NCBI GenBank assembly: GCA_014874185.1
Contig: JACWAF010000032.1
Span: forward strand, 35,620 to 99,619
Direction of reading: 5' to 3'
Length of the DNA: 64,000 nucleotides
DNA from: Nitrospirota bacterium
GTDB taxonomy: Bacteria; Nitrospirota; Thermodesulfovibrionia; Thermodesulfovibrionales; JdFR-88
Part shown: positions 7,114-14,593 of the stretch, one piece after another
Numbering within the stretch: the stretch's first letter is position 1
Layout of the letters: the number at the start of each line of letters is the position of its first letter
Position numbers and translations under genes: made by a program
The notes under the pieces: model-generated
The model's input: the letters and a program-made list of their open reading frames with translations, nothing else
Told to the model about the DNA's origin: nothing
Databases searched by the model: none

Positions 7114-8598
7114 TCAAAACCCCCTCAGTGAGCTAAACGCCCTGTGGCCGGCGGATTCGTATTCGAAGAGGGCGGTGGGGGCCTTGCCTGCGTATATGCC
7201 AAGGGCGGCGGCCCAGAACCTGTCCGCGTGGCCGTCCCCGTCCCGTTCGGCCAGGAAGCGGGAGTGCCCGGCGTATGTGGCCTCGCGGCGTATGCGGTAA
7301 AAATCCTCGCGTATGGAATTGGAAATGGGAATTCGCACCCTGCGCTCTTCGAGTGCCCGCCTCATGTCGAGGGCGAGCCTTTCTTTGACGGGCAGGCTGA
7401 ATGTGACCGCCTCCACCTGCGGGCCGAACTTTGCAGTCGTTTCTTCGGCAAGCTGCGCGCCAAGCCCGGTGGAGTCTATGGCCGTGCGGGTTATGCGGAT
7501 GCCGAAAGAGCCGTCAAGAAGGGCGTATAGGAAATCGCGCTGGATGGAAAACGGCGTGTCCCGAAGCTCGCGCACCATGCGGGTCCGGAAGACGTCGCCT
7601 TCTTTTTGCCAAAGCCAGAAGACCGTGAGGTCATGCTTTCTTCCGATATCCACGCCCAGGTAGAAATCACGACAAATCCCCCCCTGCCCCCCTTTTCCAA
7701 AGGGGGGGACCAAAAACCCCGGCGCGTTTGAAAGTCCTGTTCCATCCGAATTTCTATCCGGGTTTGGATATTCCCCCTTGGCCCCGCTTAACTTAAGTGG
7801 GGAGACATCTGGTAACAATAAGGGGGAACGAAACGGGGCATTTCCATTAAATGAGGGATCTGCCATGCTCCCCCCCTTTTCTAAAGGGGGGTGAGGGGGA
7901 ATTACCAAATCGCAGCTGGCCTCTTCGCTCTCGCATGAGGCGATGAGTTCGTAGCTGATGAATGCCCCGGCGCTGTCCAGAAAGACGCACTCGTACTCCT
8001 GCGCCCATGAATCAGGGTCGAAGATGCCTTTTTTGAGTTCGTCAATAGAGATGGGCAGGCCTTCGTTTACGGCGTCGTAAATGGTGGTCTTGTGCTGACT
8101 GTAGCCGGACTGACTCCAGAGGGTATGGAAAAGGCTCCCTGCTTTTCCGTTGGGGGTCGAGGAGACGCGGAGCTTGTAGCCCCGTGTTACGGCGGGATAC
8201 ATCGCCCGCCATATCTCTCCTGCGTCCTTGTGGAAGGCGAACTCATCCAGGTACACGTTTCCGGAAAAGCCGCGGACCGTGTCCGGATTAGCCGGGAGGG
8301 AGATTATACGGGAGCCGTTTGGCAGGCGCACTTCTTCCCGTGTATCGTCGAACACAATGCGTTCTTCGCGGGAGGAGAAGTGCCTGAGGTGGGCGAGAAC
8401 CTTTTCCATTACCTCTCTGGACTGCCTCTCGGAGGCAGATAGTATGAGGTTTGCCGAGCGGGCCTCGAGGCCTTCGGCAACAGCCTCAAGCGCGATAGTG
8501 AAAGACTTCCCCGTCTGCCGCGCGGCAAGCCATATCTTGCGCGGGCCGCGGTCTGCAAGCCACCGCCTCTGATAGGGAAGCAGTATCGTCTTATCCAT
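7114..8598 (-). CDS. Phage terminase large subunit (Mu gp28-like) with in-frame repeat insertion
   Basis: DNA-packaging ATPase/nuclease. In ORF-track numbering, Walker A is 'ARQTGKS' (35-41), Walker B 'VYLDEFAF' (124-131) and the coupling motif 'SSTPNG' (about 155-160). The RNase H-like nuclease begins at 'YLGVDIGRKHDLTV' (about 322). Between the two domains (about 241-318) lies an unrelated low-complexity stretch, IPPHPPLEKGG...VPPFGKGGQGGI, which is the translation of the C-rich/G-rich host repeats. I take the ATG at 8598, which overlaps the upstream stop by 8 nt (ATGGATAA). The ATG at 8613 or the track's TTG at 8625 are alternatives. No clear ribosome-binding site decides this. Confidence 0.8.
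   Translation of the reverse strand: MDKTILLPYQRRWLADRGPRKIWLAARQTGKSFTIALEAVAEGLEARSANLILSASERQSREVMEKVLAHLRHFSSREERIVFDDTREEVRLPNGSRIISLPANPDTVRGFSGNVYLDEFAFHKDAGEIWRAMYPAVTRGYKLRVSSTPNGKAGSLFHTLWSQSGYSQHKTTIYDAVNEGLPISIDELKKGIFDPDSWAQEYECVFLDSAGAFISYELIASCESEEASCDLVIPPHPPLEKGGSMADPSFNGNAPFRSPLLLPDVSPLKLSGAKGEYPNPDRNSDGTGLSNAPGFLVPPFGKGGQGGICRDFYLGVDIGRKHDLTVFWLWQKEGDVFRTRMVRELRDTPFSIQRDFLYALLDGSFGIRITRTAIDSTGLGAQLAEETTAKFGPQVEAVTFSLPVKERLALDMRRALEERRVRIPISNSIREDFYRIRREATYAGHSRFLAERDGDGHADRFWAAALGIYAGKAPTALFEYESAGHRAFSSLRGF
7672..7908. repeat. Repeat cluster inserted in frame in the terminase gene
   Basis: About 237 bp made of at least three hairpins: CCCCCTTTTCCAAAGGGGGG near 7690, CCCCGCTTAACTTAAGTGGGG near 7783, and CCCCCCTTTTCTAAAGGGGGG near 7880. 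All belong to the repeat family found between genes elsewhere in the window. The cluster keeps the terminase frame open and adds about 78 residues between the ATPase and nuclease domains. It is bounded by LIASCESEEASCDL on the N-terminal side and RDFYLGVDIG on the C-terminal side. Confidence 0.8.
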
Positions 8599-8866
8599 CA
8601 ATGCCGACGCCATAGTCCGTTTCAAGGATGTCCCTGGTTATCTCTTTCAGCTCGTCAGGGGTAAGCCTGCCCTTCGATTCGGCCTTCATCTTTCTTAGCA
8701 ATTCGACGGCGGTCTTCACCATGCCCGTGTAGGCGCTCATGGCCTGGTTCTCGATCTTCTCCGGTTTGGACTCGAAGTATTTTTCATAGCGTTTCTTCTG
8801 ATTGAGCAGGTCTTTTATCAACTCAAGCTCCAGGTCTTTTTCCTTTTTTTCCTTTGCCGGACTCAT
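8591..8866 (-). CDS. Small terminase-like / Mu gp27-position protein
   Basis: A 91-residue highly charged helical protein (MSPAKEKKEKDLELELIKDLLNQKKRYEKYF ... LTPDELKEITRDILETDYG). It lies directly upstream of the terminase large subunit and overlaps its start, the position of gp27 (DUF3486) in Mu-like phages, but it is only about half that family's length. A small-terminase or packaging-accessory role is inferred from position; no DNA-binding motif is obvious. The start overlaps the previous stop by 4 nt (ATGA). Confidence 0.55.
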   Translation of the reverse strand: MSPAKEKKEKDLELELIKDLLNQKKRYEKYFESKPEKIENQAMSAYTGMVKTAVELLRKMKAESKGRLTPDELKEITRDILETDYGVGIDG

Positions 8867-9165
8867 AGGGATTCGTCCACGCCGGTCTCCGCGATATTGC
8901 CGTCCAGCAGGTCCCAGCCTTTGGCGGTGAGGCTTGCGTAGACCAGCCTGAAGCCCGCGCCTTTTTTGGTCTCGGCCCGCAGAAGGCCCTTCTCCTGCAA
9001 ATACTTGAGGTGGGCCGAAAGGGAGCTTTCAGTCATCGGGAAACCCAGGTTGTCCAGGGTGAACCTCAGCACTTTCAGATCGAGCGCGCCGGGGTATTGG
9101 GTCTTCAGTATCTCCAGGACGGCGGCCCTTATCCGCTTGTTCTTCTCAGCCCCTATTGATCTCAT
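8863..9165 (-). CDS. Winged-helix phage protein (Mu gp26-like)
   Basis: A 100-residue protein whose centre reads as a winged helix: 'IRAAVLEILKTQYPGALDLKVLRFTLDNLGFPMTESSLSAHLKYLQEKGLLRAETKK', then 'RLVYASLTAKGWDLLDG'. This matches the small wHTH family found at the gp26 position of Mu-like phages (VpaChn25_0724-type). Its role in the virion or packaging is not established. ATG start, with a 4-nt overlap with the upstream gene and with the downstream gene, so it is tightly coupled. Confidence 0.6.
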   Translation of the reverse strand: MRSIGAEKNKRIRAAVLEILKTQYPGALDLKVLRFTLDNLGFPMTESSLSAHLKYLQEKGLLRAETKKGAGFRLVYASLTAKGWDLLDGNIAETGVDESL

Positions 9166-9488
9166 CGGCTCTCCTTTTTGTGTATGAGGTCGTGTTCGCG
9201 CCTTACCCGTTCAAGTTCCGTATGGTCCTGGGCTATGTACCGGAGGAGCACAAGCATCTCCCTGTGCTCGGAATTGTCCTTTGTCACAAGCTCTCGGACG
9301 CTGTCCTTCAGCATCTCCATGCTCTGGGCCTGCCTGCCAAGCGCGTCTGCCTGGGCCTGCTGGGCGCGCACAAACTCCAGGCCCAGACGGTTGGCTATGC
9401 GGTAAAGGCCGATAAGCACGATGAAGGCTATTGCGGCGCCCACGCCCGCGTTGGCCAGGGCCTTCGCAAGGTCCCCCTCGAAACTCAT
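9162..9488 (-). CDS. Membrane-anchored coiled-coil phage protein (gp25/DUF2730-like)
   Basis: A 108-residue protein with one predicted membrane segment (about 15-31, AGVGAAIAFIVLIGLY) followed by a long charged helix (RAQQAQADALGRQAQSMEMLKDSVRELV ... DHTELERVRREHDLIHKKESR). This arrangement is typical of DUF2730/gp25 of Mu-like phages, which lie beside lysis genes, and of some spanin- or holin-accessory proteins. The start overlaps the holin stop by 4 nt. The exact function is unknown; a lysis-related role is inference from neighbours. Confidence 0.6.
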   Translation of the reverse strand: MSFEGDLAKALANAGVGAAIAFIVLIGLYRIANRLGLEFVRAQQAQADALGRQAQSMEMLKDSVRELVTKDNSEHREMLVLLRYIAQDHTELERVRREHDLIHKKESR

Positions 9489-9874
9489 TTAAGCCTTCCG
9501 CCAAACCAGCTTGCCACTATGAAGAGGAGAGCAGCGCGGGTGGAGGCGTCCAGCGGAAGGGTGCCAAGCGTCTGGAAACCTATGAAAAGCATGGAGAGGC
9601 ATACGGTGGCAGGCCTTATCGTGGCCCTCAGGTCAGAGACCCACGGGCTCACCGTGCCCACCACGTCCCGGTTGAACCACTGGGTCTTTGCCTCCATCAG
9701 CTTGGCCGAGGCCTCCGTGTAGGCCGGAAGCACGTCTGGCTTTGTTGTGGCCAAAGAGCTTATCGTCTGCTCCGGCGTGTCGTCCTCTTTTTTGACAAAT
9801 ATCTTTTTGATAAGGTCCAGGACTGGCGGAAGGACGAGCCCCCCGATGGTGGATATCGCCTCGATTGGGAACAT
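9485..9874 (-). CDS. Holin, 3TM type
   Basis: A 129-residue protein beginning MFPIEAISTIGGLVLPPVLDLIKKIF and ending with hydrophobic segments (about 87-103 RPATVCLSMLFIGFQTL and 113-126 AALLFIVASWFGG). The central 'AKLMEAKTQWFNRDVVGTVSPWVSDLRATIRPA' resembles the 3TM holin family also found in gene transfer agents. Holins open the inner membrane so the endolysin can reach peptidoglycan. The ATG has a usable AAAGGAGG site upstream (TTAAAAGGAGGTTTTTTC). It is paired with the M15 endolysin across a repeat-filled gap. Confidence 0.7.
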   Translation of the reverse strand: MFPIEAISTIGGLVLPPVLDLIKKIFVKKEDDTPEQTISSLATTKPDVLPAYTEASAKLMEAKTQWFNRDVVGTVSPWVSDLRATIRPATVCLSMLFIGFQTLGTLPLDASTRAALLFIVASWFGGRLK

Positions 9875-10107
9875 GAAAAAACCTCCTTTTAAAAAGGGAT
9901 TGGAATCAATATTCCGGTAAAAAGAACCAATAAGGAGAGCAAATCAATTTGTAATCTCCCCTCACCCCTCTTTACAAAAGAGGGGGACTTTAACCCACCC
10001 CTGCACCCCTCCAAGGAGGGGACTTTAAAATCCCCCTTTCCTAAAGGGGGACGGAGGGGGATTACCGATTTATTTTCATCTCCGCCTTTTCTTCCAAATC
10101 TTCCGGC
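9875..10107. repeat. Repeat-filled gap between holin and endolysin
   Basis: No gene is seen. It contains two KGG-type hairpins (CCCTCTTTACAAAAGAGGG around 9962-9985 and CCCCCTTTCCTAAAGGGGG around 10031-10052). Between them is one copy of the second family, ACCCACCCCTGCACCCCTCC-AAGGAGGGGACTT, around 9993-10025. The same three-part arrangement recurs at 18724-18836 and 39385-39552, so it appears to be a composite unit. Confidence 0.7.
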
Positions 10108-10686
10108 CTACCCTGCCGGCCTTTTGCCAGCCTTGAGGTCCGCAAGACTGAGCCCGCCAGTGTACTCGAAGTGCCCGTAATCCCTGAACCTGAACCTGCC
10201 GCCCCATCTGAGGCCAAGTGATTCGCCAATCTTTCCCAGCTCTTCGTAATCGGGGAGATGGTTGTCGTTCAGGTCAGCCTTCGTGTCCCAAACGATCTCT
10301 TCGCCACTTAACCCCGCTTGATCCCCCCTTGAATTACCCTCCACTGAGTCACCCCTTAAGATAACCCCCCCAGCCCCCCTTAAATTAAGGGGGGCTGGGG
10401 GGGTTATCAATGCCACGTCGAAGGCCAGCCCGAACTGGTGGATGGAGGTCAGGTTCCGGGTGACCACCCTGTTCTCCTTCCCGGCTATCGGGGCAAGCCC
10501 GGCCTCCGCCCTCAACCTGTTCACCTCTGCAAGGGGCTTTCTGCCCTGCGCAAAATACGCCAGCTGTTCCTTCTCCGTTCTCAATGTGCTTATGACCTTG
10601 AACTCCAGGCCCCTTTGGGCGGCAAGCTTTTCAAGCTCGCCGAGCTTCGCTCTAGCAAGGGGATTTAGCGCCTGTGGGTCTCTCAA
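10108..10686 (-). CDS. Phage endolysin, M15-type peptidase, with palindrome inserted in frame
   Basis: A zinc-dependent peptidoglycan peptidase. Landmarks in ORF-track numbering are 'VISTLRTEKEQLAYFAQGR' (about 83-101), the metal-binding 'SIHQFGLAFDVA' and the C-terminal 'DYGHFEY', which match the SxHxxGxAxD and GHxE-type motifs of the M15 family. Between them lies a repeat-derived peptide (TPPAPLNLRGAGGVILRGD...). The track starts at 10839. I favour the TTG at 10684-10686, because AGGAGG lies 8 nt upstream and the protein then begins LRDPQALNPLARAKLGELEKLAAQRGL, a typical endolysin start. The upstream in-frame part (CxxC-containing) may be read-through or a separate short gene. Confidence 0.75.
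   Translation of the reverse strand: MRDPQALNPLARAKLGELEKLAAQRGLEFKVISTLRTEKEQLAYFAQGRKPLAEVNRLRAEAGLAPIAGKENRVVTRNLTSIHQFGLAFDVALITPPAPLNLRGAGGVILRGDSVEGNSRGDQAGLSGEEIVWDTKADLNDNHLPDYEELGKIGESLGLRWGGRFRFRDYGHFEYTGGLSLADLKAGKRPAG
10302..10408. repeat. Perfect palindromic repeat inside the endolysin gene
   Basis: Arms at 10361-10383 and 10385-10407 (ATAACCCCCCCAGCCCCCCTTAA and its exact complement) form a 47-bp palindrome with a single-base centre. Adjoining bases to 10302 contain further repeat-like sequence (CCCCGCTTGATCCCCCCTTG). The whole is in frame in the endolysin gene and adds about 35 residues between the two metal-binding motifs. Confidence 0.85.
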
Positions 10687-10964
10687 TCCGGTCACCTCCT
10701 TTTCAATTTCCCCGTTGAAGCAGCCAAAACAAATCTCGTCATCCGGGAGGGGGATGCAGCGGAGGCTCTTCTCCACCCGGCATCTTGCCCTCTCTTTCAG
10801 TCTCCTTCTGCTCCAGCTAATGAACCCGGCGTTCATCATGCAAAGAGGATAAAGCCGCTGGATTGAAGGAGTCCATATGACAGGCTACATGAACTCGGTG
10901 TCCGGAGATGGATATAGAGATGTCCTGAAGGGAAAAATATTTCAGAGGGGAAAGATGCGGGGCG

Positions 10965-11333
10965 TCAGCAGCCGGTCAGCTCCTGTATGGCCTCCCTCAG
11001 CCTGCTGATGGAATACGGTTTTCTCAGGAAGACTTTCACGCCCAGCGCGCCCAGTTCGGAGATATCCTCATCGGTTATGAAGGCCGAAGAGATGATCACC
11101 TTGAGACCCGGCAGGGCCTCCCTCAGGCTGGCGCATAGTTCCGTTCCGCTCATTCCGGGCATCTTCAGGTCCAGCACGGCCAGGTCGATATCCTTATGCG
11201 TTCCCGTGATCTCCAGGGCTTGCCGGCCGTCCTCCGCCTCAAACACCTGGGCCGGAATTCCGCGCAAAACCTGTCCCAGTATAAACCTTATCGTGGGCTC
11301 GTCTTCGGCTATCAATATCTTCGGTATTGACAT
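10965..11333 (-). CDS. Stand-alone CheY-like response regulator
   Basis: A 122-residue single receiver domain with all key residues: acidic pair in 'ILIAEDEP', phospho-acceptor Asp in 'LAVLDLKMPGMSG', Thr/Ser in 'VIISSAF', and Lys in 'FLRKPYS'. There is no output domain, so it acts through protein contact or as a phosphate relay. It is the first host gene beside the phage block and is divergent from the LuxR-type gene at 11564. The separating 230 bp should hold both promoters. No cognate histidine kinase is in this window. Confidence 0.85.
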   Translation of the reverse strand: MSIPKILIAEDEPTIRFILGQVLRGIPAQVFEAEDGRQALEITGTHKDIDLAVLDLKMPGMSGTELCASLREALPGLKVIISSAFITDEDISELGALGVKVFLRKPYSISRLREAIQELTGC

Positions 11334-11563
11334 TTGATCCCTAAAATTGACACTTTATCTTATATGTAAACCTGAATTTTGCCAACCATTCGGGGGCGAA
11401 TATGCATCCCGGCGGTTGCACCGGGGCGGTTTTTCTTGAAATAAGGGGCCGCTTTGTTAATATAAGTACTCGGGTAACCCGGATGGGAGATGTTATTTTT
11501 TGAGGAAATAGGTTTTTATATTAGAGGTAAAGAAGGCTGGTTCAAAGGCAGGAGGAAAAATCT

Positions 11564-12109
11564 TTGAGCAGGGGCTACGAGTTAAAGGGCAGGGCTAAAA
11601 AATCTTTGAGGCTCATGGAGCGGATGCTCGACGATGAGCCGGTGATGCTTGTGTCTGCTGACGGCAGGCATTGGACGAACCTGAGGGCCAGGGACTTCCT
11701 CAAGGAAAGGGGCATCGCTTCACAGGACCTTTTCGAGCTCCTCAATGCCGGGACCTCCTGGAGCGGCAGGATCTACTACGGGGGGATAGCCCTGAATTCG
11801 CTGAGGCTGCCGGGCGGGGACTTCTTCGTTCACCTTACGGAGGAAGAAGATCAGGCTGGCAGGCTTACGGCCAAGGAGAAAGAGGTGCTCGGTTTTCTGG
11901 TAAGGGGGTGCTCGAACAAGGAGATCGCGGGTCTCCTTGAAGTGAGCCCCGGCACCATAAACACGCACCTGGACAACATCTACCGGAAATTCGGGTGCTC
12001 AAGCCGCCTTGAGGCATGTTTCATAGCCATGAGGGACGGCTTTCCCGTGCCCGCCCTGAAAAAGAAAAACATCAAGAGCTTCGGTAAAAAGCCCGGCCTT
12101 CCCCTCTAA
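11564..12109 (+). CDS. LuxR-type HTH transcription regulator
   Basis: A 181-residue protein. The C-terminus (about 100-160) is a LuxR/GerE helix-turn-helix: 'GRLTAKEKEVLGFLVRGCSNKEIAGLLEVSPGTINTHLDNIYRKFGCSSRLEACF'. The N-terminal 95 residues (VMLVSADGRHWTNLRARDFLKERGI ... WSGRIYYGGIALNSLRLPGGDFFVHL) look like a small PAS-like sensor rather than a receiver, with no phospho-acceptor. The TTG start at 11564 follows AGGAGG with good spacing. It is divergent from the CheY-like gene, so the pair could be a regulatory unit; the target is unknown. Confidence 0.8.
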   Translation: MSRGYELKGRAKKSLRLMERMLDDEPVMLVSADGRHWTNLRARDFLKERGIASQDLFELLNAGTSWSGRIYYGGIALNSLRLPGGDFFVHLTEEEDQAGRLTAKEKEVLGFLVRGCSNKEIAGLLEVSPGTINTHLDNIYRKFGCSSRLEACFIAMRDGFPVPALKKKNIKSFGKKPGLPL

Positions 12110-12255
12110 CAGGCTGCCGAAAATCCCTGGCCACAGGGCATAACGGGCTTGGTATAAAAAGGCCGCCCCAGGCGCGGGCCGCGTAGATCAGCAGGAAACA
12201 AAAGGACGAGGCGGGCGCAAGCCGCAGTGCCCGCGCCCGCCTGTCTTCCTTCCGC

Positions 12256-12783
12256 CTACATGACCTTGACCTTCCCCGTGAAGACGTAATCGTTATTCTT
12301 CCGTCCGGCATGGCAGCTCAGACACGAGGGCAGCTTCCCGGATTCCAGCGTCTTCCGTCCGTCGGGACTGAACGTGGCCCAGAACCAGTCGCCTCCGGCG
12401 GGGTTATAGTCCCTCAGCAGATACATCACCTGCACCGAGGTGAGCAACTTCCCGGGGGAATAGTTCTCTATCACCATCATCGAGCCCTCGCGCATGCCGT
12501 TCTGGTCTTTTACGGATTGCGCTGCGTCCTCGTTCAGGTACACGGCAACAAAGGCGCCGTGCGGCCGGGTCCCCTTTTTATACCTCTCCTCGCCGGGCCA
12601 TAACTGCCACTTTGAATACGGGCTTGTCCTGAATATGTATTCCCTTACAGCCTTCCCCTCCGCGGGCGGGGGCGCTTTCATGCAGGTCTCATCCGTTACC
12701 GTAAGACTGCCCGCCACGGCCGTCCCGTAGAGGACGGCAAGGGCAAGCACGGCCAGCGCCGCAATGCCGATCGCCTTTCTCAT
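12256..12783 (-). CDS. Exported cytochrome P460-family monoheme protein
   Basis: I start this at the ATG at 12781-12783 (after GGGAGGAACC), not at the track's 12858. The product begins with a clear signal peptide (MRKAIGIAALAVLALAVLYGTAVAG). The mature part has 'EYIFRTSPYSKWQLWPGEERYKKGTRPHGAFVAVYLN', 'MREGSMMVIENYSP' and a single c-type heme motif 'CLSCHAG' near the C-terminus, the layout of cytochrome P460-like proteins. These are periplasmic. Characterised members oxidise hydroxylamine or bind NO, but many are of unknown function. A role in detoxifying reactive nitrogen is possible, not shown. Confidence 0.75.
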   Translation of the reverse strand: MRKAIGIAALAVLALAVLYGTAVAGSLTVTDETCMKAPPPAEGKAVREYIFRTSPYSKWQLWPGEERYKKGTRPHGAFVAVYLNEDAAQSVKDQNGMREGSMMVIENYSPGKLLTSVQVMYLLRDYNPAGGDWFWATFSPDGRKTLESGKLPSCLSCHAGRKNNDYVFTGKVKVM

Positions 12784-12975
12784 GGTTCCTCCCTTTTTGC
12801 GGTTCAATCCGAAACTTCCACTGCTCCCCTTCGTTCCGCCTTTTACCAATAAGCGCATTAGATACGGCTACCCGGGCAAGCCGGGATGACAAATGAGATA
12901 ATCATACCTGCCTCCTGGCAACATTATCCCATTTGTTATAATAGATTTCATAAAGCTTTTTCCGGGAGGTTGAGG

Positions 12976-13611
12976 ATGGACAGGTCTCCCGTCAACAAAT
13001 CTCTTTCCTATAAGCCTTTCAAGGATTTGAAGGCCAAACCGGCCAGGCCCGCAAAAAGGCCCGCGAGCGAGGCCCCGGATCCGGAGGCCGATCTGGAGTT
13101 TTTCAAAAATGCCATGGCCGATGTGAAGGAGATCCGCGAATTCAGGCGGATGGACTCCGGAAAGCCCGGCCCAGCGCCCCGCAGGGCCGTTCCCGAATGG
13201 CAGGAGGCCCTGATAGAGCTGAGGAAGATCGTAGCCGGGCAGGCCGGCATAACCCTCTCCGACACCGATGAGTACATCGAGTGGGCAAGCCCCAAGGCGG
13301 CCGCGGACATAGCCAAAAGGCTGCACGGGGGCGAATTCGCCGTCCAGGACACGCTGGACCTGCACGGCTTCACGCTTGCCGACGCTGAAAATGCGTTCGC
13401 GGATTTCTTCAGGGATGCCCTCAGAAGAAGGCTCTTCTGCATAAAGGTGATTCACGGCAGGGGGCTCCGCTCCCCCAATGGGCCGGTCCTCAAGGAGGCC
13501 GTGCTTGGCTGGCTTAAGGGCCCATACAGGAAAAAGATCTGGGCTTACAGCACCGCCAAAGGCTCCGACGGCGGGCTTGGCGCCACATATATAATCCTCA
13601 AAAAGGGCTAA
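12976..13611 (+). CDS. Smr-domain protein (DUF3820/MutS2-like Smr endonuclease domain)
   Basis: I choose the ATG at 12976 (GGGAGG 8 nt upstream) over the track start at 12886. The product has an N-terminal basic, Pro/Lys-rich tail (SYKPFKDLKAKPARPAKRPA) and a C-terminal Smr domain: 'DTLDLHGFTLADAENAFADFF' (the conserved LDLHG), 'CIKVIHGRGLRSPNGPVLKEAVLGWL' (the HGxG motif) and a terminal 'GGLGATYIIL'. Stand-alone Smr proteins are nucleases acting on DNA or RNA; YfcN/SmrB in E. coli rescues collided ribosomes. The substrate here is unknown. Confidence 0.8.
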   Translation: MDRSPVNKSLSYKPFKDLKAKPARPAKRPASEAPDPEADLEFFKNAMADVKEIREFRRMDSGKPGPAPRRAVPEWQEALIELRKIVAGQAGITLSDTDEYIEWASPKAAADIAKRLHGGEFAVQDTLDLHGFTLADAENAFADFFRDALRRRLFCIKVIHGRGLRSPNGPVLKEAVLGWLKGPYRKKIWAYSTAKGSDGGLGATYIILKKG

Positions 13612-13623
13612 TAAAAGAAAATT

Positions 13624-13756
13624 GTTCTTTTTCTTATAAGAAAAAGAACCAAAAAGAATTTTTACTAAAGTCCCGACGGCCTCTTCTATTTTTTTGCCCC
13701 GAAAGGGGCAAAAAAATCCAGAAGTTCTTTTGCTTCTTTTCTTACAAGAAAAGAAG
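13624..13756. repeat. Composite T/A-rich triple-hairpin repeat, copy 3
   Basis: Starts with a perfect 26-bp palindrome (13624-13649, GTTCTTTTTCTTA arms), has a middle hairpin TTTTTTTGCCCC-GAAA-GGGGCAAAAAAA, and ends with CTTCTTTTCTTACAAGAAAAGAAG. Lies between the Smr gene and the Spy-like gene. Confidence 0.8.
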
Positions 13757-13831
13757 TCCTTTTCGTCCTTTTTGCCTGCCCCCCTTTTTGGCTGTATAAT
13801 TTTAAAAAAAGAAGCCAAGGAGGGTATTTTG

Positions 13832-14512
13832 ATGAAGAAATTAGGCATAGGCGTCTTCTCCGTGCTGGTCACGCTGCTTCTGGTCCTGCCGGCGTTCGCC
13901 CAGATGGACGGGGACACGACAGGCGACAACGATATGGCTGTTCAGGGCGCAACTGATCCCGGTCCCTGCGGCTGCCAGTGCTGTGGCGGCATGATGGGCG
14001 GGGGGATGATGGGAGGAGGAATGATGCGGGGCGGCATGGGCAGAGGCATGATGGGCATGGGTATGATGAAGCACGGGATGATGGGCGAAGGCATGTGGAT
14101 GGAGCACGAATGGATGCATATCTGGCAGCTGGACCTCAGCGACACCCAGAAAACCCGGATAAGAGACGTAAAGATGAAGACCGCCAAGGAAGTGATAAAA
14201 AAGTCGGCCGATCTGAAGATAGCCGGGCTGGAGCTTAAGGACCTTCTGGAGAAGGAGCCGGTGGACATGAAGGCCGTAGAGGCGAAGCTCCGCCAGATAG
14301 AGGGGCTTCGCACGGAGATAAAGCTTGCTCATATCCAGGCCCGCGAGCAGGTCAGGCAGATACTCACCCCGGAACAGATAAAGAAGCTTAAACAGTCCCT
14401 TGAGGAATGCCGCATGGGAATGGCCTGCGGGCAGGGCTGCCGGATGATGCAGGGGGGCGGCATGATGAACGCACCCTATGGCGGCCCGCCGCGCATGCGG
14501 CCGGGTATGTAG
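13832..14512 (+). CDS. Periplasmic Spy/ZraP/CpxP-like Met-rich protein
   Basis: Start at the ATG at 13832 (AGGAGGGTATTTTG upstream) rather than the track's 13694, giving a signal peptide MKKLGIGVFSVLVTLLLVLPAFAQ. Next comes a Cys cluster (CGCQCCGGMM), a Met/Gly/His-rich repeat (GGGMMGGGMMRGGMGRGMMGMGMM), and a helical domain with an LTxxQ-like motif twice: 'LDLSDTQKTRIRDVKMKT' and 'ILTPEQIKKLKQSLEE'. This is the Spy/CpxP/ZraP pattern of periplasmic chaperones that respond to envelope or metal stress. The Met/Cys/His content suggests copper or silver binding, which is inference. A terminator follows. Confidence 0.8.
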   Translation: MKKLGIGVFSVLVTLLLVLPAFAQMDGDTTGDNDMAVQGATDPGPCGCQCCGGMMGGGMMGGGMMRGGMGRGMMGMGMMKHGMMGEGMWMEHEWMHIWQLDLSDTQKTRIRDVKMKTAKEVIKKSADLKIAGLELKDLLEKEPVDMKAVEAKLRQIEGLRTEIKLAHIQAREQVRQILTPEQIKKLKQSLEECRMGMACGQGCRMMQGGGMMNAPYGGPPRMRPGM

Positions 14513-14539
14513 GCGCGCCGGTTTACCGGATAATGAAAA

Positions 14540-14580
14540 GGCCGGCGGGGACTTGAGGTCTCCGCCGGTCTTGTTTTCTT
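14540..14580 (+). terminator. Intrinsic terminator after the Spy-like gene
   Basis: Stem GGCCGGCGGGGAC / GTCTCCGCCGGTC with a 5-nt loop, followed by TTGTTTTCTTT. The stem is also preceded by AAAAG, so in the opposite direction it may serve the NrfD-like gene that ends at 14594. Confidence 0.75.
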
Positions 14581-14593
14581 TCGGGACCAGGAG

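Noticed and set aside
3076-10107. Possible CRISPR array from regularly recurring palindromes in the phage block
   Set aside because: The repeats are irregularly spaced, differ in sequence and are interspersed between genes; there are no constant-length spacers and no cas genes.
10877-11011. 44-codon plus-strand frame after AAGGAG near the phage-host junction
   Set aside because: A fair ribosome-binding site, but the peptide has no recognisable feature and runs into the antisense of the CheY-like gene. Too weak to call.
12868-13929. 353-aa minus-strand ORF across the Smr gene and composite repeat
   Set aside because: Its C-terminal half is antisense to the Smr gene and its N-terminal half is translated repeat; no plausible product.
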